Shown in pieces: positions 1 to 11,682 of a DNA stretch of 64,000 bases. The notes under the pieces are model-generated. The model was not told the DNA's origin. It did not search any database and saw nothing but the letters and a program-made list of their open reading frames with translations. Both the position numbers and the translations under genes were made by a program. This DNA comes from Amborella trichopoda (Eukaryota > Streptophyta > Magnoliopsida > Amborellales > Amborellaceae), in NCBI RefSeq assembly GCF_000471905.2, contig NW_006500356.1, positions 2,068,731 to 2,132,730 on the forward strand, written 5' to 3'. How positions within the stretch are numbered: position 1 is the stretch's first letter; each line of letters starts with the position of its first letter.

Positions 1-913
1 AAAAATATAACTAGCAACCATGCTGACTTAACTGACAGATCCCCAGCAGCTATAGGTAGGAAAGGTTTGTTTACCCTGGCATGGTATTCTTTATCAGCAG
101 AAATTCTTTCCGAAATATTTCAGTAAGGTCGCGAGAAACAATAGCATACATCAAAAGGAAACTCATAAAGTAGTACAACTAAATCTATCATCTCTACTAA
201 AAGTGGGTTTGGAGATTGGTGGTGTGTCATATTGTATTCCTAAAATGCCCCTGCTTGAATAGGTGAACCCAAAGAAGATGACTCTTTTGTATGCTATTAT
301 ATATTTGATTATTCCATTATAAACAAAGAAGGCATTGTTAGAAAAATGCCCCTTCGTGATGAAATTTGAAATTTGAAGATTTTAATTTTTAAAAATTGTG
401 TATTATCACAAAGCTTTCTTTTTAAAGTTATGGTTTTACCCTATGTATTTCATTTCCATTTACTTAATCATATCTCTCTCATCAGCATGTGCAGTGTAAC
501 CCAAGTTGCAAGATGTAATACATACTTGTCAATCCCAATATCGTATATTTGATTAATTCCAACTATATATCCATTTCCACATAAGAGAGCAAATAGTCCA
601 CAGAGTGCCTTAAGTAGCAATGACCAATCAATCAGCTGTGAGTTCTCAATCAGGGCCCGAGCAACCAAAGCCCTGCAAAAGTGATCAGAAGAGTTAAGAA
701 CATGCAGAGGAAACTTCAGACCACAAATTCAGGAAAGAATTGAGAATGCAAGTATGAAAGTGAAATAGATTTAGGAATCCAAATAACTTACGTCGACCCA
801 AGTGCAGTACCTCGAATTGTATGAGGCCTTAGAAATCTCCAACATGCATCTCTAAACTCTGAAAGTTTATTCAATGAGGGATCAGGTCCACCAACTCCAA
901 TTTGAGTACTGGC
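1..913 (-). CDS. HST: HST exons 2-4 (792-913, 526-672, 1-75)
   Basis: Exon 2 (122 nt) opens after CAG at 914-916 and encodes 40 residues plus two bases of a Thr codon. Exon 3 (147 nt) completes Thr and encodes [10 protein letters not shown] through the NQIYDIGID prenyl-diphosphate-binding motif, ending inside a Lys codon. Exon 4 begins G-GTA-AAC, giving [14 protein letters not shown] and the start of the next membrane helix, and is cut at base 1. All three are short and spliced with small introns, unlike intron 1. Confidence 0.93.
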
Positions 914-3900
914 CTGGACAGTTTTAAAATCCATTTAAATGCAAAATAAACTCGATAGGAGGCACATGAATTTCTGACCATCACAATTATGCATTAGCTA
1001 CCTAGATGCATGAGATGCAGACCTCAACCAATAGAAAGCCCATGGAACATATTCATAATTCCAAATTTCAACAATCAGAAGTAGCAACAGAATGAGACAA
1101 TTGTTTTACATCCTAAGATATCAAATTCTTTTAAGTTCCAACCTTAAAATGGATACTGAAATAAAGACAAAATGGAGCACTCTACACCTCTTCTGCTTCA
1201 AGGGTTTGAAATTTTAGAAATAAGCCAACAAGATAAATGATTCTTAGTTTCAAATCATGCTTAGGACATCAAACTTTGAAAAGATGGAAAACAATATTCA
1301 GTCATTTCTATGAACTTGGTTTTTGATGGAGGGCAAAATTATTTTTTCTATGAACTTAGTTTTTCATGGAGGGAAAAATTAATTTTATTTTTAATTTTTA
1401 TTCAATTCCAAAATATTTATATTTTAATTTTAGTTTTAAGATTTATTTACAGGGTTCTTAAGTTTTCTAGGGCTTCTAGGTTTTTTTTATATTTTTATTT
1501 ACCGCTCATGGGTATTGTTCAAGCGTTACTATTTATAGGGGTATTTATGAAATTTTAATATTATTTAGGGGTATTTTAGTGTCTTAAATGTTTACTTGGA
1601 TCTTAAATGTTTACTTGGATCTGAGTGAAATTTGGAAGGCTTTTGTTATTTGAGTGAAATTTTATTTTATGAAAAGAAGAGAGAGCTGCTGCTTCTCCTG
1701 GCTTGATTTACGGCCATGATTTTTCACCTTTATTGTAGATTTACTTGTTTGAGGATTAGGAAAAATGTTGGATTTAACTTTCCACCTATCCCTCCTACAT
1801 CAAATTGGTATCAGAGCCCAGGGTTTCTTCAACAACAAGGCCAACGAATTACAACCAAATTTTGGGTTTGCTGATTTTGGCCCAAGTTTTGCCAAATCAG
1901 ACTAGATCTTACTTATTTCGGTAGGTTTTTGTTAATCATCTGCCTAGGGTTTGTGATTTCCCCAACCTTGACGAGAAGAAGGGACCATGGGAGGGGGGGT
2001 TGAGACCCGCTCCGTGATCACAGAGATGATAGAATTGAGGAAATTGAAAGACAAGCTCAGCAACTAATGCAGCAGTTCGTGAACCTCAATAATGGGCAAG
2101 ACGGTGATCTTTCAGCCTAAGAGGATCTCATGTACAAGCCTTCTCACTTTCTCCTCATGGGGAGTCAAGTAATAAGGATAGCGAAAAAAGACTTAGAGGT
2201 GAGGAACATCTCTCTAGGGTTTTTTATTTGAAGGATGAGATTCTTGATTTTGACATAGATTACATAAAAAATCAGCAAGTTATAGATTTGGATTCACCAC
2301 CAATCTTCAATACATACTCCAATGAATTACAAAATTGTTTAGGGGATCCAATCTATAATAAGGATCAAGATGATGATGAAGATATTTTGGAAGAGGGTGA
2401 AAAATATAGAGAGAAGGCAGTAGAAGGACTGATCCAAATCATGACCTTTGAAGATCTCATTAATATCGAAGAGGTAGAGCATTCAATAAACTTAGGGTAC
2501 TGGAATCATAGTAGAGTAGTGGAAGTGTGGTCGACTCATACATCGCAAATTAAGGTCACGAAAACCTCTAAAGACCAGAAAATTGGGTTTGAAGTTTCCT
2601 ATAAAAGTTTCCAATGGGAGTTCAAGGATAAAGCATATTTGATAAATTTGCATTGATTCCTCAATATACATATCAAGATCCGTTTCTTGAGGAATTCTTT
2701 TTACCACGAATAATATTTGAGCCGACAAAGAAAAAGAAAGTTGAAGAAGGTGGTTTTAATGTTGAATTCATCTTAACACACTTTAAAACTTGAAGACGAG
2801 TTTTCTCCAACCAAGGGAGAATAATGAAGGGAAAAATTGTTTTTAATTTTAAATTTTATTCAATTTCAAAAAATTTATATTTAGTTTTAAGAATTATTTT
2901 TAAGGTTTTTAAGTTTTCTAGGGATTCTAGGGTTTTTCTTATATTTTTTATTTACTATTTATGGGTATTGTTCATGTTACCTTTCATGAGTATTGTTCAC
3001 AGGTTACTATTCACAGGGGTATTTTTAGTATTGTTTAGGGGTATTTTAGAGTCTCAGTTGTTTACTTGGATCTCTATTTAAATTTAGGGTTTCGTAACCT
3101 TATAAAAGGTTAGAAGTCACATTTGGGAGGCTTATGTTATTTGTGAGTGAAATTTTATTTTATGAAAAGAAGAGAGAGCTTCTTCTTCGCTTGGCTTGAT
3201 TTACAAAGATGATTTTTCTCCTTTATTACTGATTTACTTGTTTGAGGATAGAATTGAAGCAGAAGGACTGAAAAAGGCCAGGAGTAGGCCCAAAAGGATG
3301 CGGTTGGAAGTGATCCGAAAAGATATGGGGATTTATGGCCTCACTGAGGGTATGGCCTTTGATAGAGTGAAATGGTGGACCAGGTTTTGTGTAGCCAACC
3401 CTAATTAATTGGAAAAAAGCTATGATGATGATGAAGACTTGTTTGAGGATAGGGAAAAAAAGGTGGATTTGATTTCCCAACTTTCCTTCCCGCATTAGTT
3501 TTACATGGAAAACTGGAAACTGTCATGCTACAAAGGAAGTCCTAGCTGCTCATTTAAGTATTTAATCAATGAAAACAACTTCAAATGAGGAAAAGAGACT
3601 CACATTACAAGTTCAGTCACAGATTTCATTGTTATCACTGTAGAAAAGTTAATTCCAACTCAAGCACCTATATATACAGCCCTATTCATGTTTGTATCAA
3701 GAATTACCAATTCATCATCATCATCCAAGCCTACCCAACTATTTGGGGTCGACTTAATGAGAATTACCAGTTGCTTATTGTAATTAGTTTCAAGACATAA
3801 ACTTATGCAATACAACTAAAGAGATACGGATAAACAGACACAATCTCCAACATGCAAACTTAGTGGGAAACTCTAGTAAGTACTAGGTGGGAATCGGTTC

Positions 3901-6900
3901 GACCTGAACCAAGTCTAGGCCTTGACACAGCGGGTCTTGTCTGGGTCCAATTGACTTGGACCTGACCAAGGTTCGGGCCTAGGTCGCTACAATCCAAACT
4001 GACCCCGATATATTTGTATATTAATAATATGTAACTTATATATTAAAAATATGTTAAATATAATATTATAACATTCAACAACATTTGATGTCTTGACACT
4101 GACCTGATCCGACCCATCAATGTCAGTTCCAAGGTCCAATTAATTTGGACCCGACCTGGGTCTAAGTCAGGCCAAGGTCTCACCTAGACCCTATAGGTCG
4201 AGATTGATCTGGACCGAACCCAACCTATTTACAGCCCCTGTAAGTACAGAGAAACAAGCATGAAAATAAACCTTTGCATTTAAAGTTACAAGAATAAATT
4301 GAAGAAAAATTTTAGAGGGATGAAGACACAACTCATCTAGGATTCCTTTGAAACATGCACTTGCAGATCAGATGGTTCTACAACCCATTTTGGAGTAACG
4401 GCTCATCTAGGATTCCAGTCTTTTTCATGAAGTTAAATCTAATATTTAAGAAATGTTTGGGGATTCCTAGTGGAATGTATCATCAGGATTTAAGCATAAT
4501 TACATAATCTATTTGCCATGTCCCTACATATAATGTGTTGAGCCTACTAAAGAGCGACATCAGGTAGCCTATGTGTCATTATCTTCTGTTCTTCTAACCA
4601 AATGGTCATATTGTATGAAGGAAATTGTAGCCTACAAATAATACACTTAAGCAAATTGGACCATATTATTAATGACATTCATGTCTTCTGAGCGTCCAAG
4701 TACTTAGGACACAGGTTTGTTCTTTTTGCCTCACCATCCATCTAATGTGTCTATTCAAGCGAGTGAAGAGTGGGCAATAATCTAAATGCCTAAATAAGTT
4801 AGAAGCAAACGGACTGACTTGATGTATTATTAGCACTATTATGTGTATGGGTGTCCACATCAATTGCTCTTAATCCAAAACTTATATATATCTATGAATA
4901 TGGGTGTCCACATCAATTGAGTGGAATGACACAACAATCTTGCAATCTATGCCACTCCTTTTCTTCTTCTCTTCTTGGTACAAGTTTTTGTAGGGGTTTT
5001 TGTGGCTTTAAAGGGCCATGAGATTATGTAAAATAGCAGATTACACACTTCAAAAGGAGTTGTGTGTTGGTTGATTGACCTAGGTTAGGCGGTCCATGGC
5101 TTAGGTCATATCAAAAACCCTTACCCCCTAGGCATATGGCGCTACCGTTGAGGGTTTCTAGAAGGTCATCCCTTGCTGAGGTTAGAGAGATGCCCAATGA
5201 TGTTTTGTACACAAAGAGTACTTCGTGGTCTTCTGAGTGTGGATGTAGGCCTGTGAGAGCGAGGGCTAAAACCTCAACAAACTTCCGCACAATATTTACA
5301 TGTGACAACCGCATTATCAGAAAGCATCCTTGCAAAGGGTACATGTACATGTGCATAGTGAGAGTCCCTCTTGCACTATAGTGATATGTGCATCGGACTT
5401 GTGCTGTGAATAATCAAGTTTTTATCTATTTCTTCTTGTATTTAAGCCCTTGAGGACATTTTGTCATTTTACGTTCTTAAGGGGCATTTTTGTACTTCAT
5501 GCTTTTATTATTAAAATAAATGATTCAGTGGAGCGTGGGTGTCTATGAGGACACCACCATGACTATTCCCTATTTTGTTCCTCACGTGACTCTCTCCCTC
5601 TCTCTCATATATCTCTCCAACCTTGTCTCTCTTCCTATACCTTGATCTTTCTTACACTAAAAAATTTAGCATACTAGTGGGTTGTATTCTAACTTGGCAT
5701 CAGAGTAAGAGCCTTCAACCCAAATGATGTGATCTGCCTGTGCGAAGATAGCTAATAGCCATATGGTCAAAAACCTAAATTTGTAAAAATCAGGTCTGGA
5801 CAAAAAAATGATAATAACAACTATTACGGTTCCTTCCGTCTGTGAATTTACTTTGGGATGTGTGGTTCAACAAACCAGATTTGAAAATTTGTACTCGTGC
5901 GTCAAACCTAATTTTCATGGATGCACCCTATCTAGATTCAAAATTCAGTTCTGAAAAATTTAAGTCATGCGTCAAATCCTAATTTTCATGGATACTCCCC
6001 TGGTACAATTTGTGATGCTGAGGTTGTTATGTTGAACCAAAAACTCTAAAACTGGTATGGAATTTTTTCTTTCTTTGATGTTTCAGACGTGGACATGAGT
6101 TGTAAGACTCATAGTTTTTTGAGATCTCTAGTATAGATGGTCTCGGATCTCTGGGTGAAGTGAAATCAAGTAGCTGTTTGTGGCAATCAACAAGGTTTTT
6201 TTAGCTGTTTGTGGTAATCAGCAGGGTTTTTGCTATATTTTAGCTGTGTAGTGTGCTAACGCTGGTGCTAGGCTAGCCCTTGCTTCTTGCAAGAAAACAG
6301 ATGCGCTAATGCTAGCGCTGGGCTAGCCCTTGCTTCTTGCAAGAAAACGGATGCGCTAATGCACCGCGCTAGCCGTTGCTTCTTGGCTTTCGAGCCTATG
6401 CTTGCTGGCTTTTTGCTGTTGCAAAGCCTAATAATGGCTTGTCTATGTGTAGCCTATGAGGAACATCAAATCACTCGCTCCTAGGGGGCTTTGTTCGCAA
6501 CAAGCAAAGCACTCTAGAGGGCTTTGCCTCATATGTCAAATATCAGTGATTCAGAGCATTCTTCTACCACCATCAATACTCAGGGTGTAAACTCACATGG
6601 GTATCCTTGTAGAAAACCTTGGATTGCAGATTACAACTGTTAAACTTGATGGGACCAATTATTTGGAATGGTCGCAATGTGCTAAAATGTGTATCGATGG
6701 TAGACGGAAATTGGGATATATCAATGGTAAAATTATTGAACCTAAAGAGACAAATCCTTCATATTTAAAGTTGTGAGACTAAAAACTGGACTGTAATGTC
6801 TTGGTTATTGCACTCAATACAACCTTCAATTAATAGGGGTTTCCTGTTTCTTCAGACTGCAAAAGAAATCTGGGCATTGGTATAACAAACATACTCCCAA

Positions 6901-9900
6901 AGCACGAATGCGTCCTGGGCGTACCACTTGAGACAGAGGATATCCCATCTTCGACAGGAGCAGCAGTCTCTAACAGCATATTTTTCTTTACTTTGCAGGC
7001 CATGGGAGGAATTAGATCATTATCAAATGTTTAAACCAGTCTGTAAGGAAGATGGGCACCAATACAAGGAGCTCGTGGAACAAATTTGTATATTTGACTT
7101 TTTGATGGGATTGAATCCCGAGTTTAAGTTAGCTAAGGTTCAAACTCAGTCAGGATACTCTTCCAACTCTCAAACAAGTATACTCCCTTATACAGAGCGA
7201 AGAAAGTAGAAAACGTGTCATGCTGCCTACACAACCAATGGATCGTCCTACTCTTGTCTCTACCTCATTGCCTCCTAAGAACAATAAAGGGAGAGGATCA
7301 CGAAATTTAGTAACGGGAAACCCAATCAAGGAGATAAAAGTAAGCTAAAGTGCAATCATTGTGGTAGGATTGGTCATTATAAAGAGAATTGCTAGGACTT
7401 AGTTAGTTGACCGGCAAAATTCAATTGTCCTGGGAAATTCGATGTACGTAATGCTTCATCTACTGGTGATTTAGCAACTATAAATGCAGATTAGGTACAA
7501 TTCAATGCAGCTACACCCTCGCCTTCTATCCAAAGGAAGATGATATCAGTCCTTAAGGAGGAAATTGAGAGCCTTCGTCAGTTGTTTGCAAAGTTAGATG
7601 GCCCACCAACTACCTTCACATCATCCTTTGCCTACTCAAGTATTCATGCTTCTACTAATCATGGCTCCCTTTATCTTTCTGGACAGTCCTGGATCATTGA
7701 TTCTGGCCCTTCATATCATATGACTGGTATGTCCCCTTTGTCTTCTTCTTATTCTCCTTGTTCTGGTCGAGACAAAGTTAGAATTGTTGACGGTTCTTTC
7801 TCTTCCATTATTGCTAAAGGAACTGTAAATATTTCACCTCAATTGCCTGTATCATCTTTTCTTCATGTTCCTAACTTTGCTACAATTCTAATGTCTATTA
7901 GTAACATTACCAAGAGTCTAAATTGTAGTGTAACCTTCTTTCAATCCCATTGCAATTTTCAGGACCTAGATACGATGAAGACGATTGTCAATGGTCATGA
8001 AGATGGTGGTTTCTACATTCTTGACCCACCTACTACTACTTCTCAAGCTCTTCAATCCAATACTAATGTTAGTAAGATCGAATTTAGCAGTGGCATCTCT
8101 AACTTGGTTATTTGTCTTTTCAATAATTGAAAACTCTACTTCCTAAGTTGTTTACTTCTACAAGTGTGCCAGAGCTTCAATTTGCAGCATGTGAACTTTC
8201 AAAACATTGTAGAAACTCTTTTTTACCAGTGATAATAAAAGTATTGTTCCTTTTGCTTTTATTCATTCTAACGTGTGGGGTCCATCTCTTGTGACTTCTA
8301 TTTTTGGTTATCGGTATTTTGTTTCCTTTATGGATGATTACTCTCATCTTATATGGATCTATTTCATGAAGACCAAAGACGGAGTTTCTAAAATCTTTAA
8401 GGTCTTTCATAAGATGATTCATACTAAGTTTGACACCAACATTAAGGTACTCAGGTTGGATCAAGGTGGAGAGTATTGCAGTGGAGAGTTATTGTCCTAT
8501 ATTAAAGAACAGGGCATAGAACATCAGAATTCTTGCTCATATACCCCACAACAAAACGTGGTAGGTGAAAGAAAGAATAGACACTTCTTGGAAGTGAGTC
8601 GTGTTGTTCTCTTGAGTATGAATGTGCCCAAGAAGTATTGATCTGAAGTTGTGCTTACAGCACCCTATCTCATAAATTTTATGCCCTCTCGTATTTTAGA
8701 CTACAAATAGCTCTATAAACTTCTCCATCCTGATCATCCACATTTTAGTGTCCCTCCTAAGGTCTTTGGTTTTGTTTGCTTCACTCATGTTCTTAGTCCA
8801 AATCATACAAAGTTAGACCTTAAATCAATGAAATGTGTTTTTCTCAGTTATCCCTCCTCTCAGAAGGGTTACAAAAGTTATGATGATCTGGGAAGAAATT
8901 TGTTTCAATGGATATAACCTTTTTTGAATCTACTCCTTTGTTCCCTCTCTCTCTTCAAGGGGAGCACAGTGTGGAAGAAAAGCTCTCATGCTCCCCTTCA
9001 TGTTCCTAATTTTTCTGACTCAAGAGTGCAGGAGGGCAGTGTAAGGAAGTTTAATGATATCATCACCATCATCGTCATCATCATCATCCAAGCCTTATCC
9101 AATTAAAGGAATTAAAAGTCCATACTGTGGAGACTACCGTACCTGAAATACCTCAGAACCAGTCTCATACATCTGATCCAAGTAATCCTACTTCTACTTT
9201 CATCAGTTCGCTGTACAGAAAGGTAACATTGTTGTACTTCTCAAGCAGTTCGCAGTTTTGGTTCTTATGAATCCTTGTCTCCTTCATTAACAGGCATCCT
9301 AGACTAGCAGTATGATGATGGTACAGCTCAATTTGGAAATCAATTGTTTTTGTGCCTAATGCCAAAAGACACTACCTGAATGATACATTTTCATGGAAAA
9401 AGCATTATCAGATATTAATTTTGTGTTTGGACTGAGAACATAAGAGTAAGTTCCTGAACTGAAAACAAGGTAGGCTAGTGCAACATCGATGTAACATCAA
9501 CTTTGACAGAACAACATGGATGGAGAAGGAATTCGTGATTGTGAATTGCAGAATTTGAGATGGTTTGATGATCCTGTCCTGGGTCATACTCAATAATGCA
9601 TCAGCTGATCTTCCAGTTCTTCATGAAACGTATTGGACAAATTAAAAATATTAAGCCGTATATACCCAAAGCCTAATAACTATTTACAAGAAACAACCTC
9701 CAAGGGAGAATGAACTGTGAAAATATGGAATGCGGACAGTGTATACTGAAAGGAAAGATAGGAGCTTATTTGGAAACTAAAAAGCTCCCCAAATTGATCG
9801 TATGCCAGATGAGACATGAAAAATGGTAATCCTTAAAATTCCTTCTTTGGAGTTAGCTTAAACAAAGCTCTGCCTCGTGGAAAATCATACAATACTTCCC

Positions 9901-11277
9901 ACGCCTAAGTACAGAATCAGTAGACAGAAACCATATTAAATTAGGGGAATGCCCAAACATTTCAATTAATGCACCTTTGCTGTTATAATTAAGAGAAATA
10001 TTTTTTTCTTTTCTGAAAAGGCACATAAATACAAACTGTTGTAAACTTATTTAAGCGAAATAAGCAAAGTATATAAAATTTGAACAAATCAGGTTGGATT
10101 TGTTAGCCTATAGTGGTTATAAAATCTAGCTCAAACATCATCTTATGCAAAACACAATCAACTGGAATATTCCCAACAGTTATGCTTATCTTGCAGAGCG
10201 AAATCTCGGCTTCAACTATTTATATTTCCGTCCATGGAAGATGTTCATCATTACCATAAAACTAAAGATTTTCAAAAACCAATAGGTCACAAATGTTGAA
10301 GATAATTGGTCAATACAGTTAGAACAAAGAATGAGTGGTCTAAATTTAAGTTTGATAGACTGCCAAAAGCAGATTCATGAACTACCAGTTGCAGCGGCGA
10401 AATATGTGAGGGATGGAAATGGCAACCTAACCATAATGAAATTGATCAAATAATCAAGCAGAATAAATCAGAGCCCCAAGGGAAGGCATTAAACGTTACA
10501 GGGATAGAAGGTGACACAAAATTAGCAAACAGTTCGATTTACAAGAAAGCAAAATTTGCATGGAATTCTGCATGGTGGAAGACATAAAAAACAACAAAAA
10601 AAATCAACGATATCTAACTTCCAAGGCAGGGTTTGAACTTTGAAGCTTGGACAGCATATCACCATCTCATATTTATCAGATGATAGTTCTGTATCATAGG
10701 AAGCTTTATACATATCTTATCTTCATTTGCAAAAAAGAACCCACCATCTCAATTCACCTCGAATTTCATTGCAGCCAAGGCACTTACTTCACTGCTATAT
10801 GTATTGTCCAATGCATATAACTACGAGAGAGTGTGAGAGAAATTGCCAAAAAATTAAGACAGCATTAAAAAGTCTATCCTTAAAGCATAAGCTTTAATCA
10901 GAGAATAAGAACATTATCAATTCTTTGGGTAATCCAGTTCAGAACACCCATTAAAAATAAATAAATACACTAGGTAACTATGAGTACATCGATGAAAAGA
11001 TGAATTACCACTTTCCTTAGTGAAGGAGGTGTTTCTTGAAGCTTACCAGAACAGTTCGACGAGCTCTCCCATGGTGGCCCCTGAAGGTTGGGCTCACGTT
11101 AAGCGTTGATATAGAAGAAGTGGCAAAACCCAAACTCGAATGCGGAGAAAGAAAGAGTTTGAAGCTCTGTTGAGTATCTGACAGAGGTGGTGGGCCGAGG
11201 GGATTGATACTGGGGCGAGAAGAATGTGCGAGAGTGGGAATTCGAGGAGAAGCGAAGGTCGAGAGAACTAAATCCAT
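1..11277 (-). CDS. HST: Homogentisate solanesyltransferase, 5' portion (exons 1-4, runs off left edge)
   Basis: UbiA-family prenyltransferase of the plastid inner envelope. It joins solanesyl diphosphate to homogentisate with loss of CO2, giving the plastoquinone precursor 2-methyl-6-solanesyl-1,4-benzoquinol. Exons on the minus strand are 11047-11277, 792-913, 526-672 and 1-75 (cut by the window edge), about 188 residues. All joins use GT..AG: GTAAGC after exon 1 (phase 0), GTAAGT after exon 2 (phase 2), GTATGT after exon 3 (phase 2), and the frame holds throughout. The protein has a Ser-rich transit peptide, then [18 protein letters not shown], then the aspartate-rich substrate motif NQIYDIGID and [13 protein letters not shown]. 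From memory this fits plant HST better than the tocopherol homologue VTE2. Introns are 10133, 119 and 450 nt. The C-terminal part, with the second Asp motif, lies outside the window. No defect is seen in the visible exons. Confidence 0.93.
1367..3494 (+). mobile_element. Small LTR retrotransposon derivative, probably non-autonomous
   Basis: Two related LTRs at about 1367-1799 and 2825-3494 (the second lengthened by an RTE insertion) flank roughly 1 kb of internal DNA. A tRNA-Met-type primer-binding site, TGGTATCAGAGC, lies at 1806-1817 just after the first LTR, and a purine-rich tract precedes the second. The internal region has gag-like traces and a 142-residue acidic ORF at 2228-2656, but no protease, integrase or reverse transcriptase. 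It looks like an internally deleted element, possibly Ty3/gypsy-derived. It is broken. The LTRs differ noticeably, so the insertion is not recent. The LTR outer ends were set by eye from TG..CA. Confidence 0.7.
3251..3436 (+). mobile_element. RTE-type LINE, 5'-truncated 3' end, inserted in an LTR
   Basis: The 186-bp insert matches the end of plant RTE reverse transcriptases (a GRGRPKRM-like segment, '[13 protein letters not shown]', then 'VANPN') and ends in a GATGATGATG tail. It is flanked by a 15-bp exact target-site duplication, ACTTGTTTGAGGATA, at 3236-3250 and 3437-3451. This dates it after the surrounding LTR element. Severe 5' truncation is normal for LINE insertion. Confidence 0.88.
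3710..3759 (-). mobile_element. Very short RTE LINE 3' tail
   Basis: Only about 50 bp: CATCATCATC, CCAAGCC, then ACTATTTGGGGTCGAC, the reverse complement of the RTE 3' end. It is flanked by a 10-bp duplication, AGAATTACCA, at 3700-3709 and 3760-3769, which supports an independent, extremely truncated insertion. Confidence 0.75.
3884..4239. mobile_element. hAT-like MITE (356 bp) with exact 8-bp TSD
   Basis: Imperfect inverted ends (TAGGTGGGAATCGGTTCG on the left; the right end reads AGGGGCTGTAAATAGGTTGG in reverse complement) are rich in GGTTCGG/GACC words. The element is flanked by the exact 8-bp duplication GTAAGTAC at 3876-3883 and 4240-4247. An 8-bp TSD with such ends is typical of hAT non-autonomous elements. 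No coding capacity. Confidence 0.8.
6255..6387. repeat. 50-bp tandem repeat, about 2.6 copies, in copia leader
   Basis: Units begin at 6255, 6305 and 6355, each reading GCTAAYGC followed by GCTAGCCCTTGCTTCTTG. The GC content is higher than in surrounding intron DNA. It lies between the primer-binding site and gag of the copia fragment. Confidence 0.9.
9055..9107 (-). mobile_element. Short RTE LINE 3' tail
   Basis: A run of CATCATCATC-type triplets followed by CCAAGCCTTATCC, the reverse complement of the RTE 3' terminus, sits inside the decayed copia fragment. No clear target duplication was found. Confidence 0.6.
9216..11046. other. Unannotated remainder of HST intron 1
   Basis: AT-rich intronic sequence without recognisable coding potential, transposon ends or strong repeats. 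ORFs here are short and have no family character. Confidence 0.6.
11047..11277 (-). CDS. HST: HST exon 1: plastid transit peptide
   Basis: 77 codons from the ATG at 11277-11275 to a GTAAGC donor at 11046. The peptide begins [20 protein letters not shown], is rich in Ser, Pro, Arg and His, and has almost no acidic residues after position 2, as expected of a chloroplast transit peptide. The link to exon 2, ten kilobases away, is an inference. It rests on matching phase 0, on the junction (RRTVL joined to [12 protein letters not shown]) resembling the same region of other HST proteins, and on the lack of another transit-peptide-like start between them. The ORF in another frame over the same DNA, with an Arg-Glu run, is only the translated GA repeat of the 5' UTR. 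Confidence 0.82.
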
Positions 11278-11331
11278 TGGAGGAGCAGAGGGGATTCCCG
11301 TTTCTTACTCCATGCGCCTCCTCTCGCTCCT

Positions 11332-11356
11332 CCTCTCTCTCTCTCTCTCTCTCTCT
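11332..11356. repeat. (CT)n microsatellite in the HST 5' UTR region
   Basis: About twelve CT dinucleotides, reading (GA)n on the gene's strand, lie about 55-80 bp upstream of the HST start codon. GA/CT repeats in plant 5' leaders can bind GAGA-binding factors; a role here is only possible. Confidence 0.9.
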
Positions 11357-11682
11357 GAGCGACAAACCGGCAGTAGACGACACATGGATTTTCTGTGGGT
11401 AAGGAACAGCAGTCTTGCATGATTGATTGTTAGTATTTTTATATTCAATTTTTAGATGCGCAGTTTGGACTTTGGAAGGGGGTTTATACCTTAAATTGTA
11501 GGATTAAGGTGTATTTCAAAAATCTGTTAGAAAAACATTGTTTTGATGTTAGTGTATTTCAACCTTAAATTTTTCTAACCGATTATTTTGACATTGAGAC
11601 GTATTGAGATAAAAAATTAAAGATTTTTTAATCTAAAAAATAGTATAAAAATATTATCTAAAGGGTCCATTTTTTAGATTTT

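Larger units (their letters stand above)
4985..9215 (+). mobile_element. Ty1/copia retrotransposon, 5' portion only (fossil)
   Basis: A probable 5' LTR (start uncertain, about 4985; end about 5690) with a TATA-like 'tatttaag' is followed by a tRNA-Met-type primer-binding site at about 5695-5705. Downstream, in family order, are gag ('[13 protein letters not shown]' near 6635), a CCHC zinc knuckle near 7350, a protease with '[13 protein letters not shown]' near 7690, and an integrase core with '[12 protein letters not shown]' and 'GERKNRHF' (8270-8640). Reverse transcriptase, RNase H and the 3' LTR are absent, so the element is truncated at about 9215. It carries roughly half a dozen breaks and is clearly dead. 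A tandem repeat (6255-6387) lies in the leader, and an RTE tail is inserted near 9055. Confidence 0.82.
914..11046 (-). other. HST intron 1, about 10.1 kb, loaded with transposons
   Basis: Bounded by GTAAGC at 11046 and CAG at 914-916 on the minus strand. It holds an LTR element (1367-3494), RTE LINE tails (3251-3436, 3710-3759, 9055-9107), an hAT-like MITE (3884-4239) and a Ty1/copia 5' fragment (about 4985-9215). The remainder, notably 914-1366, 4248-4985 and 9216-11046, shows no recognisable exon. Most inserted elements are in the opposite (plus) orientation to the gene. Confidence 0.8.

Noticed and set aside
1806-1817. tRNA-Met-like sequence
   Set aside because: Only 12 bases matching a tRNA 3' end next to an LTR; it is a primer-binding site, not a tRNA gene. 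The same applies at 23593 and 63815.
11099-11383. 94-codon ORF with an Arg-Glu run overlapping HST exon 1
   Set aside because: It reads the 5' UTR GA repeat and is out of frame with the transit peptide; the alternative frame joins cleanly to exon 2.
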